Assembly (NCBI GenBank): GCA_000504425.1
Contig: KI632513.1
Location: 2,947,276-3,011,275, forward strand
From: Rhodopseudomonas palustris JSC-3b
Lineage (GTDB): Bacteria; Pseudomonadota; Alphaproteobacteria; Rhizobiales; Xanthobacteraceae
DNA: 64,000 nt
Direction: 5' to 3'
Under the pieces are notes generated by a model. The model did no database searches. It was given only the letters and a program-made list of their open reading frames with translations, and was not told the origin of the DNA. Shown here piece by piece: positions 9,685-21,123 of this stretch. The translations under genes were made by a program, and so were the position numbers. Position 1 is the stretch's first letter, and each line of letters begins with the position of its first letter.

Positions 9685-10287
9685 ATGTCCGATAGTGCGC
9701 CACCCAGCCCGACCTGCCCCTCTGTGGAGGCGGAGATCGTCGCCGCGCTCGGAGCGCGCTCGGTGGTGCTGGTGGGCATGATGGGCGCCGGCAAATCAAC
9801 GGTTGGCCGTCGGCTGGCGGTGCGGCTCAATCTGCCATTCGTCGATGCCGACACCGAGATCGAAGCCGCGGCCGGCATGTCGATCCCGGACATTTTCCAG
9901 ACCCATGGCGAACCGCATTTCCGCGACGGCGAAGCGCGGGTGATCGCCCGGCTGCTCGATAACGGCCCCCATGTGCTGGCCACCGGCGGCGGCGCCTTCA
10001 TGCGCGACGAAACCCGGCAGCGGATCGCCGCCCAGGGCGTGTCGCTGTGGCTGCAGGCCGATGCCGACGTGATTCTGCGCCGGGTGAAGCGCCGCGCCGA
10101 CCGGCCGCTGCTGAAAACCCCGGACCCGGCGGGCACCATCGCCCGGCTGATCGACGAGCGTCACCCGACCTACCAGACCGCCGACATCACCATCGCCTCG
10201 CGCGACGTGCCGCACGACAAGATCGTGCAGGAATGCGTCGAGGCGCTGCACGGCTATTTATGTCACGACCCGCAACACCAGCCATGA
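9685..10287 (+). CDS. aroK: Shikimate kinase
   Basis: AroK phosphorylates shikimate at the 3-OH using ATP, the fifth step of the shikimate pathway. Walker A is GMMGAGKS at residues 31-38; the substrate-binding DADTEIE and the central GGGAFM loop follow, then the lid arginines RRVKRRADRPLL. The ATG at 9685 gives 200 residues; an ATG four codons earlier (9673) is possible. aroB begins ten bases after the stop, the standard aroK-aroB operon. Confidence 0.96.
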   Translation: MSDSAPPSPTCPSVEAEIVAALGARSVVLVGMMGAGKSTVGRRLAVRLNLPFVDADTEIEAAAGMSIPDIFQTHGEPHFRDGEARVIARLLDNGPHVLATGGGAFMRDETRQRIAAQGVSLWLQADADVILRRVKRRADRPLLKTPDPAGTIARLIDERHPTYQTADITIASRDVPHDKIVQECVEALHGYLCHDPQHQP

Positions 10288-10297
10288 GCCCGTACCG

Positions 10298-11443
10298 ATG
10301 ACCGCACCGCTGCCTTCCTCCGCTCCCATTACGGTGCAGGTCGCCCTCGGCGAGCGCAGCTATGACATCGTGATCGGCCGCGGCGGCATCGACACGCTCG
10401 GGCAGCGCATCGCTGCGCTGCGGCCCGGCGCGCGCACCGCGATCGTCACCGACCGCAACGTCGCCGCGCAGTGGCTGCCGCGCGCCGAAGCGGCGCTCGA
10501 CCAGGCCGGCATCGCCCATGCCTGCATCGTGGTCGAACCCGGCGAGAGTTCCAAAAGCTATGCCGGCCTGCAGCAGGTCTGCGAAGCGCTGATCGCCGCC
10601 AAGATCGAACGCAACGATCTGGTGATCGCGCTCGGCGGCGGCGTGATCGGCGACCTCGCCGGCTTTTCCTCGGCGTTGGTGCGGCGCGGGCTCGATTTCG
10701 TGCAGGTGCCGACCTCGCTCTTGGCCCAGGTCGATTCTTCGGTGGGCGGCAAGACCGGCATCAACTCGCCGCACGGCAAGAATCTGGTCGGCGTGTTTCA
10801 CCAGCCGGTGCTGGTGATCGCCGACACCGCCGTGCTCGACACCTTGTCGCCGCGCCAGTTCCGCGCCGGCTATGCCGAGGTGGTGAAATATGGCGCGCTC
10901 GGCGATGCGGCGTTCTTCGCCTGGCTGGAAGCCAACCATGCCGAGATCGCGCATGGCGGCAGCGCCCGCGAACACGCGATTGCCACTTCCTGCCGCGCCA
11001 AGGCCGGCATCGTCGCGCGCGACGAGCGCGAGACCGGCGAGCGCGCTCTGCTCAATCTCGGCCACACTTTTGGCCACGCGCTGGAGGCCGCCACCGGCTT
11101 TTCCGACCGGCTGTTCCATGGCGAGGGTGTCGCGATCGGCATGGTGCTGGCCGCAGAATTTTCCGCCGAGCGCGGCATGATGCCGGCGAGCGACGCGGCG
11201 CGGCTGGCGCAGCACCTCGCCGCTGCCGGCTTGCCGACCAGGATGCAGGACATCGGCGGCTTCGCCCAGGAGGGCCTCGCCGATGCCGACGCGCTGCTGA
11301 CGCTGATGACCCAGGACAAGAAAGTGAAGCGCGGCCAGCTGACCTTCATCCTGATGGAAGCGATTGGCCGCGCGGTGATTGCCAATGACGTCGATCCCGC
11401 GCCGGTGCGCGACTTTTTGCAGCGTAAATTGTCGGAACGATAA
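10298..11443 (+). CDS. aroB: 3-dehydroquinate synthase
   Basis: AroB converts DAHP to 3-dehydroquinate with NAD+ and a divalent metal, the second shikimate-pathway step. Signature blocks are present: EPGESSKSY, the NAD-binding GGGVIGDLAGF, PTSLLAQVDSSVGGKTGIN, and the metal ligands in the GHTFGHALE and FHGEGVAIGM regions. The length of 381 residues is typical. It follows aroK by ten bases and is followed by an inverted repeat at 11455-11485. Confidence 0.97.
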   Translation: MTAPLPSSAPITVQVALGERSYDIVIGRGGIDTLGQRIAALRPGARTAIVTDRNVAAQWLPRAEAALDQAGIAHACIVVEPGESSKSYAGLQQVCEALIAAKIERNDLVIALGGGVIGDLAGFSSALVRRGLDFVQVPTSLLAQVDSSVGGKTGINSPHGKNLVGVFHQPVLVIADTAVLDTLSPRQFRAGYAEVVKYGALGDAAFFAWLEANHAEIAHGGSAREHAIATSCRAKAGIVARDERETGERALLNLGHTFGHALEAATGFSDRLFHGEGVAIGMVLAAEFSAERGMMPASDAARLAQHLAAAGLPTRMQDIGGFAQEGLADADALLTLMTQDKKVKRGQLTFILMEAIGRAVIANDVDPAPVRDFLQRKLSER

Positions 11444-11454
11444 AATCGATTTGA

Positions 11455-11485
11455 GGCGCAGCCCCGATCCCAAGTCGGCTGCGCC
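11455..11485 (+). terminator. Inverted repeat after aroB
   Basis: GGCGCAGCC (11455-11463) and GGCTGCGCC (11477-11485) form a perfect nine-base stem just after the aroB stop. There is no T-run, so this is at best a Rho-assisted terminator or an mRNA-stabilising hairpin. Confidence 0.35.
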
Positions 11486-11524
11486 GACGGCGATCGGGCG
11501 GCCAAGTTCAGCCGCCGGAGCAAG

Positions 11525-12877
11525 ATGAGTTCGACCACCACCAATGTTTTGATCGCTGTGCTGCTGCTGGCAGCCAACGCCTTTTATGTCGCCGCTGAAT
11601 TCGCGCTGGTGAAAAGCCGCGGCTTCCGCATCAAGGCGATGGCGGAGAAACACCGCTTCGGCGCGCGGCTCCTGCAGCAAATCATGGGCAATCTCGAGGC
11701 CTATCTGGCGTGCTGCCAGCTCGGCATCACCATGGCCTCGCTCGGGCTCGGCTGGGTCGGCGAGCCGACCGTGTCGGCGCTGCTGGAGCCGCTGCTGGTG
11801 CCGCTCGGCATGTCGAACGCCGCGCTGCAATTCGTGTCGTTCCTGGGCGGCTTTCTGTTCTTCTCCTCGCTGCATATCGTGATCGGCGAGCAGGTGCCGA
11901 AGACGCTGGCGATCCGCCAGCCGGAGCCGGTGTCGCAATGGATCGCCTATCCGCTGCACCTGTCCTACATCGTGCTCTATCCGCTCAACTGGATGCTGAA
12001 CCAGGCATCGCGCGCGATCCTGCGGCTGCTCGGCGTCGAGGAAAATTCCGAGCACGAAATTCTCACCGACACCGAGATCGAAGGACTGGTCGGCGAATCG
12101 GCCGAGCACGGCATGATCGAGAGTGGCGAGGCCGAATATATTCAGAACGTGTTCCGGTTCGGCGATCTGGCGGTGTCGGACGTGATGGTTCACCGCACCG
12201 CGATGGTGACGCTCAATGCCGATCTGCCCTCGGAAGAACTGGTGCGCGAGGTGCTGGCTTCCGAATACACCCGGATTCCGCTGTGGCGCGACAAGCCAGA
12301 AAACATCGTCGGCGTGCTGCATGCCAAGGATCTGCTGCGCGCCATCCGGCAGGCCGATGGCGACACCAGCCATATCGACGTCGCCGGCATCGCGCTGACG
12401 CCGTGGTTCGTGCCGGAAATGCGGCCGCTGTCCGATCAGCTGCGCGCGTTCCGAAATCGCAAGACTCACTTCGCGCTGGTGGTCGATGAGTATGGCGAGG
12501 TGGAAGGCCTGGTTACGCTCGAGGACATTTTGGAAGAAATCGTCGGCGACATTGCCGACGAACAGGACGTGGTGGTGGCCGGCGTTCGCAGCCAACCCGA
12601 CGGCTCGGTGGTGGTCGATGGCTCCGTGCCAATCCGCGACCTCAACCGCGTGATGGGCTGGAGCCTGCCCGACGAAGAGGCCACCACGATCGCGGGCCTG
12701 GTGATTCATGAGGCGCGCTCGATCCCCGATCGCGGCCAGATCTTCACCTTCTATGGCTTCCGTTTCCGGGTGCTACGCCGCGAGCGCAATCGCATCACCG
12801 CGCTACGCATCATCTCGCTGCAGACCGAAGCCAAGGCCAAGGCGAAAGCCGAGCAGCGCCGCAAACTGGCGTCTTGA
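11525..12877 (+). CDS. CNNM/CBS-domain membrane protein (HlyC/CorC family)
   Basis: This 450-residue protein has an N-terminal CNNM (DUF21) transmembrane domain starting NVLIAVLLLAANAFYVAAEFALVK, a pair of CBS domains around residues 205-330 (VSDVMVHRTAMVTL; HFALVVDEYGEVEGLVTLED) and a C-terminal CorC/HlyC transporter-associated domain. Such proteins act in Mg2+/Co2+ export or regulation of membrane transport; the old hemolysin name is misleading. It follows aroB by 81 bases but probably has its own control. A repeat island begins directly after it. Confidence 0.9.
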   Translation: MSSTTTNVLIAVLLLAANAFYVAAEFALVKSRGFRIKAMAEKHRFGARLLQQIMGNLEAYLACCQLGITMASLGLGWVGEPTVSALLEPLLVPLGMSNAALQFVSFLGGFLFFSSLHIVIGEQVPKTLAIRQPEPVSQWIAYPLHLSYIVLYPLNWMLNQASRAILRLLGVEENSEHEILTDTEIEGLVGESAEHGMIESGEAEYIQNVFRFGDLAVSDVMVHRTAMVTLNADLPSEELVREVLASEYTRIPLWRDKPENIVGVLHAKDLLRAIRQADGDTSHIDVAGIALTPWFVPEMRPLSDQLRAFRNRKTHFALVVDEYGEVEGLVTLEDILEEIVGDIADEQDVVVAGVRSQPDGSVVVDGSVPIRDLNRVMGWSLPDEEATTIAGLVIHEARSIPDRGQIFTFYGFRFRVLRRERNRITALRIISLQTEAKAKAKAEQRRKLAS

Positions 12878-12908
12878 TCGGCCTTACCTCGCAGCGGCAC
12901 ATCATTCC

Positions 12909-12987
12909 CGTCATTGCGAGCGAAGCGAAGCAATCCAGCTGCCGCAAACTGACTGGATTGCTTCGTCGCTTCGCTCCTCGCAATGAC
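12909..12987. repeat. Family A palindromic repeat, copy 1
   Basis: A full copy: left arm CGTCATTGCGAGCGAAGCGA... to CAATCCAG, a short variable loop, and the mirrored right arm ending CTCGCAATGAC. Related copies are annotated below. It can fold into a long hairpin on either strand. Confidence 0.9.
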
Positions 12988-13035
12988 ACTGAGCGGTGAG
13001 GAACCGCCGGGCACGGCAACAACTCAAAGGGACCG

Positions 13036-13112
13036 TCATTCCGGGCTGCGCGCGTTGGCGCGCAGACCCGGAATCTCGCGATTATTGGAAGAGACTCGGG
13101 AAAGAGAATTTG
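13036..13112. repeat. Family B repeat, copy 1
   Basis: CGTCATTCCGGG...GCGCGCAGACCCGGAATCTCGCG followed by GGAAGAGACTCGGGAAAGAG. Two other copies are at 13312 and 25086. The arms CATTCCGGG and CCCGGAAT are inverted, so the element is palindromic. Confidence 0.8.
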
Positions 13113-13187
13113 GAGCAGCTGCGCGCCGACCGCCCCGAATGCCGCCCAAGTCCGCGGCGTATCATGCCTTAAGCTGAAGCCCTTCCC

Positions 13188-13265
13188 ATCATTGCGAGCG
13201 AAGCGAAGCAATCCAGATGCCGCACACTGACTGGATTGCTTCGTCGCTTCGCTCCTCGCAATGAC
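13188..13265. repeat. Family A palindromic repeat, copy 2
   Basis: This copy is nearly identical to copy 1, and the about 45 bases after it (GAGCGGTGAGGAACCGCCGG...) match those after copy 1. This shows that the A-spacer-B unit was duplicated in tandem, about 278 bases apart. Confidence 0.9.
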
Positions 13266-13311
13266 ACTGAGCGGTGAGGAACCGCCGGGCACGGCAACAA
13301 TTCAAAACGCC

Positions 13312-13428
13312 CGTCATTCCGGGCTCGTCCGCCGCCGCGCGCAGACTCGGAATCTCGCGCTTGTTGGAAGAGACTCGGGAAAGAGATTCCGGGTTCGCCC
13401 GCAGCGTTGCTGCGTGCGCCCCGGAATG
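13312..13428. repeat. Family B repeat, copy 2 (extended)
   Basis: The same element as at 13036, but it continues into a second CCGGGTTCGCCCGCAGC...GCGCCCCGGAATGACG arm, so it is longer and its two outer ends mirror each other. Confidence 0.75.
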
Positions 13429-13465
13429 ACGGTGGGGAGGCGATCGTCGTCCACCATTGACCCGT

Positions 13466-13500
13466 CATGCCCGCGCTTGTCGCGGGTATCCACGTCTTCA
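13466..13500. repeat. Family F short palindrome
   Basis: GTCATGCCCGCGCTTGTCGCGGGTATCCACG is a short REP-like hairpin common in Rhizobiales intergenic DNA. A related copy is at 35176-35206. Confidence 0.6.
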
Positions 13501-13525
13501 ACGCCATGCGTGATCCAAGACGTAG

Positions 13526-13548
13526 ATGGCCGGGATAAACCCGGCCAT
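13526..13548. repeat. Family E hairpin (ATGGCCGGG), copy 1
   Basis: ATGGCCGGG, a five-base loop, then CCCGGCCAT: a perfect nine-base stem. Other copies are at 13642, 35104 and (related) 57801. Confidence 0.75.
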
Positions 13549-13641
13549 GACGAGCTGACCACTGGTATCAATCACCACGGCTCTCGTCTGGACTCCGCAC
13601 GCCTTGAAAGCGAGGCGTCTTGGAGGCAGCCCCCAAACGAC

Positions 13642-13666
13642 AATGGCCGGGACGAGCCCGGCCATT
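13642..13666 (-). terminator. Family E hairpin downstream of secA
   Basis: AATGGCCGGG, a five-base loop and CCCGGCCATT lie 33 bases past the secA stop. On the minus strand only two Ts follow, so any terminator activity would be weak; it is the same family E sequence seen elsewhere. Confidence 0.45.
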
Positions 13667-13698
13667 CAATCGCTTAATCACAAAGCCTGCGCGGCCGC

Positions 13699-16530
<2,832 letters not shown>

Positions 16531-16794
16531 TGCGATTTCCTGTCTGTGCGGTCCGGCCTAATAGCCATCATCCGTGCGGCCCCAGCTATCAGCTCATCGT
16601 GACGCTTTCCAGGCCGGTACTCCCTTGCCGGAAGCGGGCGCGAAATGGATCGAAAGGGCCGGCACTCCAAAATTTCGGGTCCGGGCGCCGCCGGACGTCA
16701 GCCATCGCGCGCGGACCGGCCGCGGAGAGATATGGCTGGGGGGTGGGGATGTCAACGCGCGATCCTGCCCGGAATTTCATGATTTTGACAGAGT

Positions 16795-16825
16795 TTCCGC
16801 GTTGCCAAGCTACATCAATTGCGCG
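16795..16825 (+). promoter_or_regulatory. Candidate promoter for the parvulin gene
   Basis: The 341-base divergent spacer between secA and the parvulin gene contains a perfect -35 TTGACA at 16795-16800. Possible -10 hexamers are GCTACA (spacing 18) or CTACAT (spacing 19), both weak. Transcription would start about 40 bases before the ATG at 16872. I saw nothing else convincing in this spacer. Confidence 0.5.
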
Positions 16826-16871
16826 ACTGTCCGCCGCCCGTCGGCTCGACCTCCATTTTTAGGGAATATCC

Positions 16872-17819
16872 ATGACCGCTCTGACATTCGACAAGAAACT
16901 CGGCCCGCGCCTTGGCCTCGCCGGAGCGGCTGTGGCCGGCTGCCTGCTGCTGGCTGGGGCGCCGGTTCGTGCTCAGGATGCCAATCCGGTACTCGCCAAG
17001 GTTAACGGCGTCGAAATCCGCCAGAACGACGTCACTTTGGCTGAAGAGGAACTGGCCCCGAACCTCGCTCAGATGGACCCCGCCACCAAGCGGGAAAACG
17101 TGCTGGCGTTTCTGATCGACATGAAGATCGTCGCCAAGGCCGCCGAGGACAAGAAGATCGCCGAGCGGGCCGATTTCAAGAGCCGGCTCGATTTCGCCCG
17201 CAACCGCATCCTGATGGATCAGCTGCTGGCCGCCGAGGGCAAGGCCGCCGCCACCGATGAGGCGATGAAGAAGGTCTATGAGGAGGCCGCCAAGCAGATC
17301 TCCAGCGACCAGGAAGTGCACGCCCGCCACATCCTGCTCGAGACCGAGGATGAGGCCAAGGCGGTCATCGAGGAGCTGAAGAAGGGCGCCGATTTCGCCG
17401 AGCTGGCCAAGAAGAAGTCCAAGGACCCCGGCGCCTCCGATGGCGGCGATCTCGGCTTCTTCACCAAGGACCAGATGGTGCCGGAATTCTCGGCCGCTGC
17501 GTTCGCGCTCGAGCCGGGCAAGATTTCCGAGCCGGTGAAGTCGCAGTTCGGCTGGCACGTCATCAAGGTCGAGGAAAAGCGCAATCGCAAGGCGCCGGAA
17601 TTCGATCAGGTCAAGGGCCAGATCGAGACCTACGTGTCCCGCAAGGCGCAGGCCGACTACGTCACCAAGCTGCGCCAGGCCGCCAACGTCGAGCGGCTCG
17701 ATCAGCCCGCCGATGCTGCCAAGCCCGATGCTGCCAAGTCTGAACCGGGCAAGGCCGAGCCGGCGGCGCCCGCCGACGCCAAGGATGCCAAGCCGGCGGA
17801 CAAGCCGGCCAAGAAGTAA
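16872..17819 (+). CDS. Exported parvulin-type peptidyl-prolyl isomerase
   Basis: The 315-residue protein has a signal peptide (cleavage near VRA-QDA, residue 34), a SurA/PrsA-like N-terminal helical chaperone region, and a rotamase domain at about residues 150-240 (ARHILLETEDEA; SKDPGASDGGDLGFFTKDQMV; KSQFGWHVIKVEE). It probably folds outer-membrane or secreted proteins. A VAGC lipobox-like motif (Cys24) is present inside the signal peptide, so a lipoprotein form as in PrsA cannot be excluded. The tail after residue 275 is Ala/Lys/Pro repeats (DAAKPDAAK). Its position divergent from secA suits an export-linked role. Confidence 0.9.
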   Translation: MTALTFDKKLGPRLGLAGAAVAGCLLLAGAPVRAQDANPVLAKVNGVEIRQNDVTLAEEELAPNLAQMDPATKRENVLAFLIDMKIVAKAAEDKKIAERADFKSRLDFARNRILMDQLLAAEGKAAATDEAMKKVYEEAAKQISSDQEVHARHILLETEDEAKAVIEELKKGADFAELAKKKSKDPGASDGGDLGFFTKDQMVPEFSAAAFALEPGKISEPVKSQFGWHVIKVEEKRNRKAPEFDQVKGQIETYVSRKAQADYVTKLRQAANVERLDQPADAAKPDAAKSEPGKAEPAAPADAKDAKPADKPAKK

Positions 17820-17832
17820 TCAACGTTTCCTG

Positions 17833-17973
17833 CCTTCTCCCCGCGTGCGGGGAGAAGGTGGCGAGCATCAGCGAGCCGGATGAGGGGGCGCCGCGGTGTG
17901 CCGAACCGCCCCTTCGTCCGGCTTTACTCGTTTTGCTCGTAAGCCGACCTCTCCCCGCACGCGGGCAGAGGTG
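17833..17973. repeat. Family D composite repeat after the parvulin gene
   Basis: It starts with a perfect hairpin CCTTCTCCCCGC-GT-GCGGGGAGAAGG (17833-17858) and ends with a second CCTCTCCCCGCACGCGGGCAGAGG hairpin. The right half is shared with 26721-26783. The first hairpin could also end the parvulin transcript, though no T-run follows. Confidence 0.75.
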
Positions 17974-18023
17974 ATACACAGCGCGTCAATCTGTTCCGAT
18001 CCGCGCCGAAGGTTGAATGCGCC

Positions 18024-19265
18024 ATGTCCTCTGCCGTCTCCCCCCTCGCCCCCACCGATGTTCCTGAGATGCCGCAGATCGCCGGCGTTCGCCTCGCCAC
18101 CGCGGCGGCCGGCATCCGCTACAAGAACCGCACCGACGTGCTGCTGGCCGTGCTCGATCCCGGCACCGCGGTTGCTGGCGTGTTCACCAAGTCGAAATGC
18201 CCGTCCGCCCCGGTGGAATGGTGCCGCGCCAAGCTGAAGGGCGGCCGCGCCCGGGCGCTGGTGGTCAATTCCGGCAATGCCAACGCCTTCACCGGCAAGA
18301 CCGGCAAGCAATCGACTGCGCAGACCGGCGCAATCGCCGCCAAAGCGCTCGGCTGCAAGCAGGACGAGGTGTTTCTGGCCTCGACCGGCGTGATCGGCGA
18401 ACCGCTCGACGCCAGCAAATTCGACGGCGTGCTCGACAAGCTCGCCGATGACGCCCGGCCGGACGGCTGGATGGACGCCGCCAAGGCGATCATGACCACC
18501 GACACCTTCCCCAAGGTCGCGACCGCCCAGGTCAAGCTCGGCAAGGCCAAGGTCACCATCAACGGCATCGCCAAGGGCGCGGGCATGATCGCGCCCGACA
18601 TGGCGACCATGCTGGCCTTCGTGTTCACCGACGCGCCGATCTCGCCGGCCGCGCTGCAGGCGCTGCTGAAAGCCGGCGTCGAGGACAGTTTTAATGCCGT
18701 CACCATCGATGGCGACACCTCGACCTCCGACACGCTGCTGGCCTTTGCCACCGGCGATGCTGCCGCTTACGGCGCGCCGAAGATCAGCAAGGCCAGCGAT
18801 GTCCGGCTCAAGGCGTTCGTGAAGGCGTTCAACGGCATTTTGGCCGATCTCGCCGAACAGGTGGCGCGCGACGGCGAAGGCGCGCGCAAGCTGGTCGAGA
18901 TCATCGTGGAAGGCGCGGTGTCCAAGCCCTCGGCGCGCAAGATCGCAATGTCGATCGCCAATTCGCCGCTGGTGAAAACCGCGATCGCCGGCGAAGACGC
19001 CAATTGGGGCCGGGTGGTGATGGCGGTCGGCAAGGCCGGCGAGCCTGCCAATCGCGACAAGCTGTCGATCTCGTTTAACGGCATCCGCGTCGCCAAGGCC
19101 GGCGCGCGCGACCCGTCCTATAACGAGAAGGAAGTGTCGGCGGCGATGAAAAGCCAGACCATCCAGATCAAGGTCGCGCTCGGGCTCGGCAAGGGCCGCG
19201 ACCGGGTGCTGACCTGCGACCTCACCAAGGAATACGTCGCCATCAACGGCGACTATCGCTCGTGA
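18024..19265 (+). CDS. argJ: Bifunctional glutamate N-acetyltransferase / amino-acid acetyltransferase
   Basis: ArgJ transfers acetyl from N-acetylornithine to glutamate in the cyclic arginine pathway, and the bifunctional type also acetylates glutamate from acetyl-CoA. The precursor cleaves itself at the conserved [14 protein letters not shown] motif, where Thr195 becomes the N-terminal nucleophile of the beta chain. The length of 413 residues is normal. The stop overlaps the start of the next gene by four bases (GTGA), implying coupled translation. Confidence 0.97.
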   Translation: MSSAVSPLAPTDVPEMPQIAGVRLATAAAGIRYKNRTDVLLAVLDPGTAVAGVFTKSKCPSAPVEWCRAKLKGGRARALVVNSGNANAFTGKTGKQSTAQTGAIAAKALGCKQDEVFLASTGVIGEPLDASKFDGVLDKLADDARPDGWMDAAKAIMTTDTFPKVATAQVKLGKAKVTINGIAKGAGMIAPDMATMLAFVFTDAPISPAALQALLKAGVEDSFNAVTIDGDTSTSDTLLAFATGDAAAYGAPKISKASDVRLKAFVKAFNGILADLAEQVARDGEGARKLVEIIVEGAVSKPSARKIAMSIANSPLVKTAIAGEDANWGRVVMAVGKAGEPANRDKLSISFNGIRVAKAGARDPSYNEKEVSAAMKSQTIQIKVALGLGKGRDRVLTCDLTKEYVAINGDYRS

Positions 19266-19753
19266 ACGGCGCGGCGCGCGCCCTCGCGGCGACGGCTCTG
19301 ATCGGGCTGTCGTCGCCGGCGCTCGCCGACCAAAGCTCAAATCTGCGCCGAACGGTGCCCAGTGACAGCGACACCGTGATCGGCATCGGTACCCGTTGGA
19401 ACAAAGACTGCCAAAGCGTCGGCGTGCCGGAGGTGATCCTCGAGGAAGCGCCGCTGCACGGCACGGTGTGCCAGCAGCGCGGCATGGTGCGCGCCAAGCG
19501 GCTGCTGGCCGGCGGCAGCAGCCATTGTCTGCGGCAGCCGATGCCGGGCGTGCAGATCGTTTATCGCTCCGATGCCGGCTTCACTGGCCGCGATACGCTG
19601 CACTACACGCTGAAATTCCCGCGGTTCAGCCATCTGCACCGCGTCGAGATCGACGTCCGGCCGCTGGCCGCTGCCCCGGGCGGCTACGCCATGCCGCCCT
19701 CGCCACGTCAGCAGCCCGGCCCTATGCCGATCTGCGCGGCGCTTACCTCATAG
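19262..19753 (+). CDS. Small secreted protein of unknown function
   Basis: The product is 163 residues from a GTG start overlapping the argJ stop. It has a short signal peptide (cleavage near ALA-DQSS, residue 22), four cysteines ([24 protein letters not shown]), and a region ending [21 protein letters not shown] that recalls bacterial Ig-like repeat edges. A Pro-rich tail follows. I cannot assign a function. The coupling to argJ and proximity to mutT suggest only co-transcription, not a shared pathway. Confidence 0.7.
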   Translation: MNGAARALAATALIGLSSPALADQSSNLRRTVPSDSDTVIGIGTRWNKDCQSVGVPEVILEEAPLHGTVCQQRGMVRAKRLLAGGSSHCLRQPMPGVQIVYRSDAGFTGRDTLHYTLKFPRFSHLHRVEIDVRPLAAAPGGYAMPPSPRQQPGPMPICAALTS

Positions 19754-19760
19754 GTTCCTG

Positions 19761-20162
19761 ATGAAGCTTCTTCTCGTCGTGGCGGTGGCGTTGATCGACG
19801 CCGACAACCGCGTGCTGATCGCGCAGCGCCCGGAGGGCAAACAGCTCGCGGGCCTGTGGGAATTTCCCGGCGGCAAGCTCGATGCCGGCGAGCGGCCGGA
19901 GCAGGCGCTGATCCGCGAGCTGCAAGAGGAGCTCGGCATCGAGGTCAAGGAAGCGTGCCTGGCGCCGCTGACCTTCGCCAGCCACGCCTATGATGATTTC
20001 CATCTGCTGATGCCGCTGTACATCTGCCGGCGCTGGCAGGGCACAGTGACGGCGCGCGAGGGCCAGACCCTCGCCTGGGTGCGCGCCAACAAGCTGCGCG
20101 ACTACCCGATGCCGCCCGCCGACATCCCGCTAATCCCACCGCTGATTGATTTGTTGATGTAA
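19761..20162 (+). CDS. mutT: 8-oxo-dGTP diphosphatase MutT (Nudix hydrolase)
   Basis: MutT hydrolyses 8-oxo-dGTP so it is not built into DNA. The Nudix box fits GX5EX7REUXEEXGU exactly at residues 38-60 (Gly38, Glu44, Arg52, Glu53, Glu56, Glu57). The 133-residue length and the N-terminal VAVALIDADNRVLIAQRP are typical of MutT itself rather than of a general Nudix protein. It follows the secreted-protein gene by seven bases, closing the argJ operon. A repeat island begins 20 bases later. Confidence 0.92.
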   Translation: MKLLLVVAVALIDADNRVLIAQRPEGKQLAGLWEFPGGKLDAGERPEQALIRELQEELGIEVKEACLAPLTFASHAYDDFHLLMPLYICRRWQGTVTAREGQTLAWVRANKLRDYPMPPADIPLIPPLIDLLM

Positions 20163-20183
20163 CAGCTCCTGATCATTTCTCCC

Positions 20184-20269
20184 CGTCATTGCGAGCGAAG
20201 CGAAGCAATCCAGTGCCGTGCACTGAGTTTCTGGATTGCTTCGTCGGCTACGCCTCCTCGCAATGACGA
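20184..20269. repeat. Family A palindromic repeat, copy 3
   Basis: A full copy with the loop TGCCGTGCACTGAGTTT. Together with the C block that follows it forms a unit of about 327 bases, repeated at 20578-20908. Confidence 0.9.
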
Positions 20270-20510
20270 CGGAGTGAGACGCCGCGCTGCTCCCCTCCCC
20301 CGCGGAGCGTCGCGACGCAGCGGGGAGGGGTCGGGGTGGGGGCTCTTGGCCACCGGACGACTTCAGTGTTGGTGACGGCGCGCTTAGTCGAAGCACTGTG
20401 CTCTTAGTCGAAGCCGCTCCCCCCACCCGACCGGCCTGCGGCCGGCCACCCTCCCCGCCGCTGCGCGGGGGGAGGGAAAACTTAGGTCACCTTGCTGCCG
20501 CAGCCATTCC
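20270..20510. repeat. Family C block, copy 1
   Basis: A GC-rich element. Its left end has CCCCTCCCC...GGGGAGGGG around an inner GCGTCGCGACGC palindrome; the right end has GGCCTGCGGCC and CCTCCCCGCCGCTGCGCGGGGGGAGG. Between them lie two CTTAGTCGAAGC-like direct repeats. No gene is supported inside it. Confidence 0.85.
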
Positions 20511-20536
20511 ATTGATCCCCGACCGATAATCAGCGC

Positions 20537-20566
20537 CGTCATTGCGAGCGCAGCAAAGCAATCCGG
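20537..20566. repeat. Family A half copy, copy 4
   Basis: Only the left arm (CGTCATTGCGAGCGCAGCAAAGCAATCC) is present. It sits directly before full copy 5, so it looks like a truncated insertion or deletion remnant. Confidence 0.8.
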
Positions 20567-20577
20567 ACAATTTCACC

Positions 20578-20663
20578 CGTCATTGCGAGCGAAGCGAAGC
20601 AATCCAGTGCCGTGCACTGAGTTTCTGGATTGCTTCGTCGGCTACGCCTCCTCGCAATGACGA
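20578..20663. repeat. Family A palindromic repeat, copy 5
   Basis: Essentially identical to copy 3, including the loop, and again followed by a C block. It is the start of the second composite unit. Confidence 0.9.
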
Positions 20664-20908
20664 CGGAGTGAGACGCAGCCCTGCTCCCCTCCCCCGCGGA
20701 GCGTAGCGACGCAGCGGGGAGGGGTCGGGGGTGGGGGCTCTTGGCCACCGAACGACGTTCAGTGTTGGTGACGGCGCGCTTAGTCGGAGTACGGTGCTCT
20801 TAGTCAAAGCCCTGCGCCCCCCACCCGACCGGCCTGCGGCCGGCCACCCTCCCCGCCGCTGCGCGGGGGGAGGGAAAACTCCGGTCACGTCGCTGCCGCA
20901 GTCATTCC
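20664..20908. repeat. Family C block, copy 2
   Basis: The second copy of the 20270-20510 block with scattered substitutions (for example GCGTAGCGACGC where copy 1 has GCGTCGCGACGC). Divergence shows that the duplication is not a recent assembly artefact. Confidence 0.85.
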
Positions 20909-20934
20909 GGTGACCTTGAATGACAACTCGCCCC

Positions 20935-20964
20935 TGTCATTGCGAGCGCAGCGAAGCAATCCAG
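20935..20964. repeat. Family A half copy, copy 6
   Basis: Left arm only (TGTCATTGCGAGCGCAGCGAAGCAATCCAG), again directly preceding a full copy (20976). Confidence 0.8.
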
Positions 20965-20975
20965 ACAATTTCCCG

Positions 20976-21058
20976 CGTCATTGCGAGCGCAGCGAAGCAA
21001 TCCAGAGCGTCGCGCACTGAGTGGATTGCTTCGTCGGCTGCGCCTCCTCGCAATGACG
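20976..21058. repeat. Family A palindromic repeat, copy 7
   Basis: A full copy with the right arm variant CTTCGTCGGCTGCGCCTCCTCGCAATGAC. It closes the island between mutT and the methyltransferase gene; no gene is supported between 20163 and 21123. Confidence 0.9.
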
Positions 21059-21123
21059 ACGGGGTAAGGCCGACAGAGCATGAAGTCGGGGTCGCGTCCT
21101 ACCGCAGCCGCCAGCAGCGTCTC

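Noticed and set aside
10187-12709. An 840-codon open frame antisense to aroB and the CorC-type gene
   Set aside because: It spans two well-supported genes and their spacer on the other strand, and shows no recognisable protein features.
20130-20888. Short open frames in the 20 kb repeat island with repeated similar peptides
   Set aside because: They arise because the DNA repeat is duplicated; frames have no ribosome-binding sites and differ between repeat copies elsewhere.
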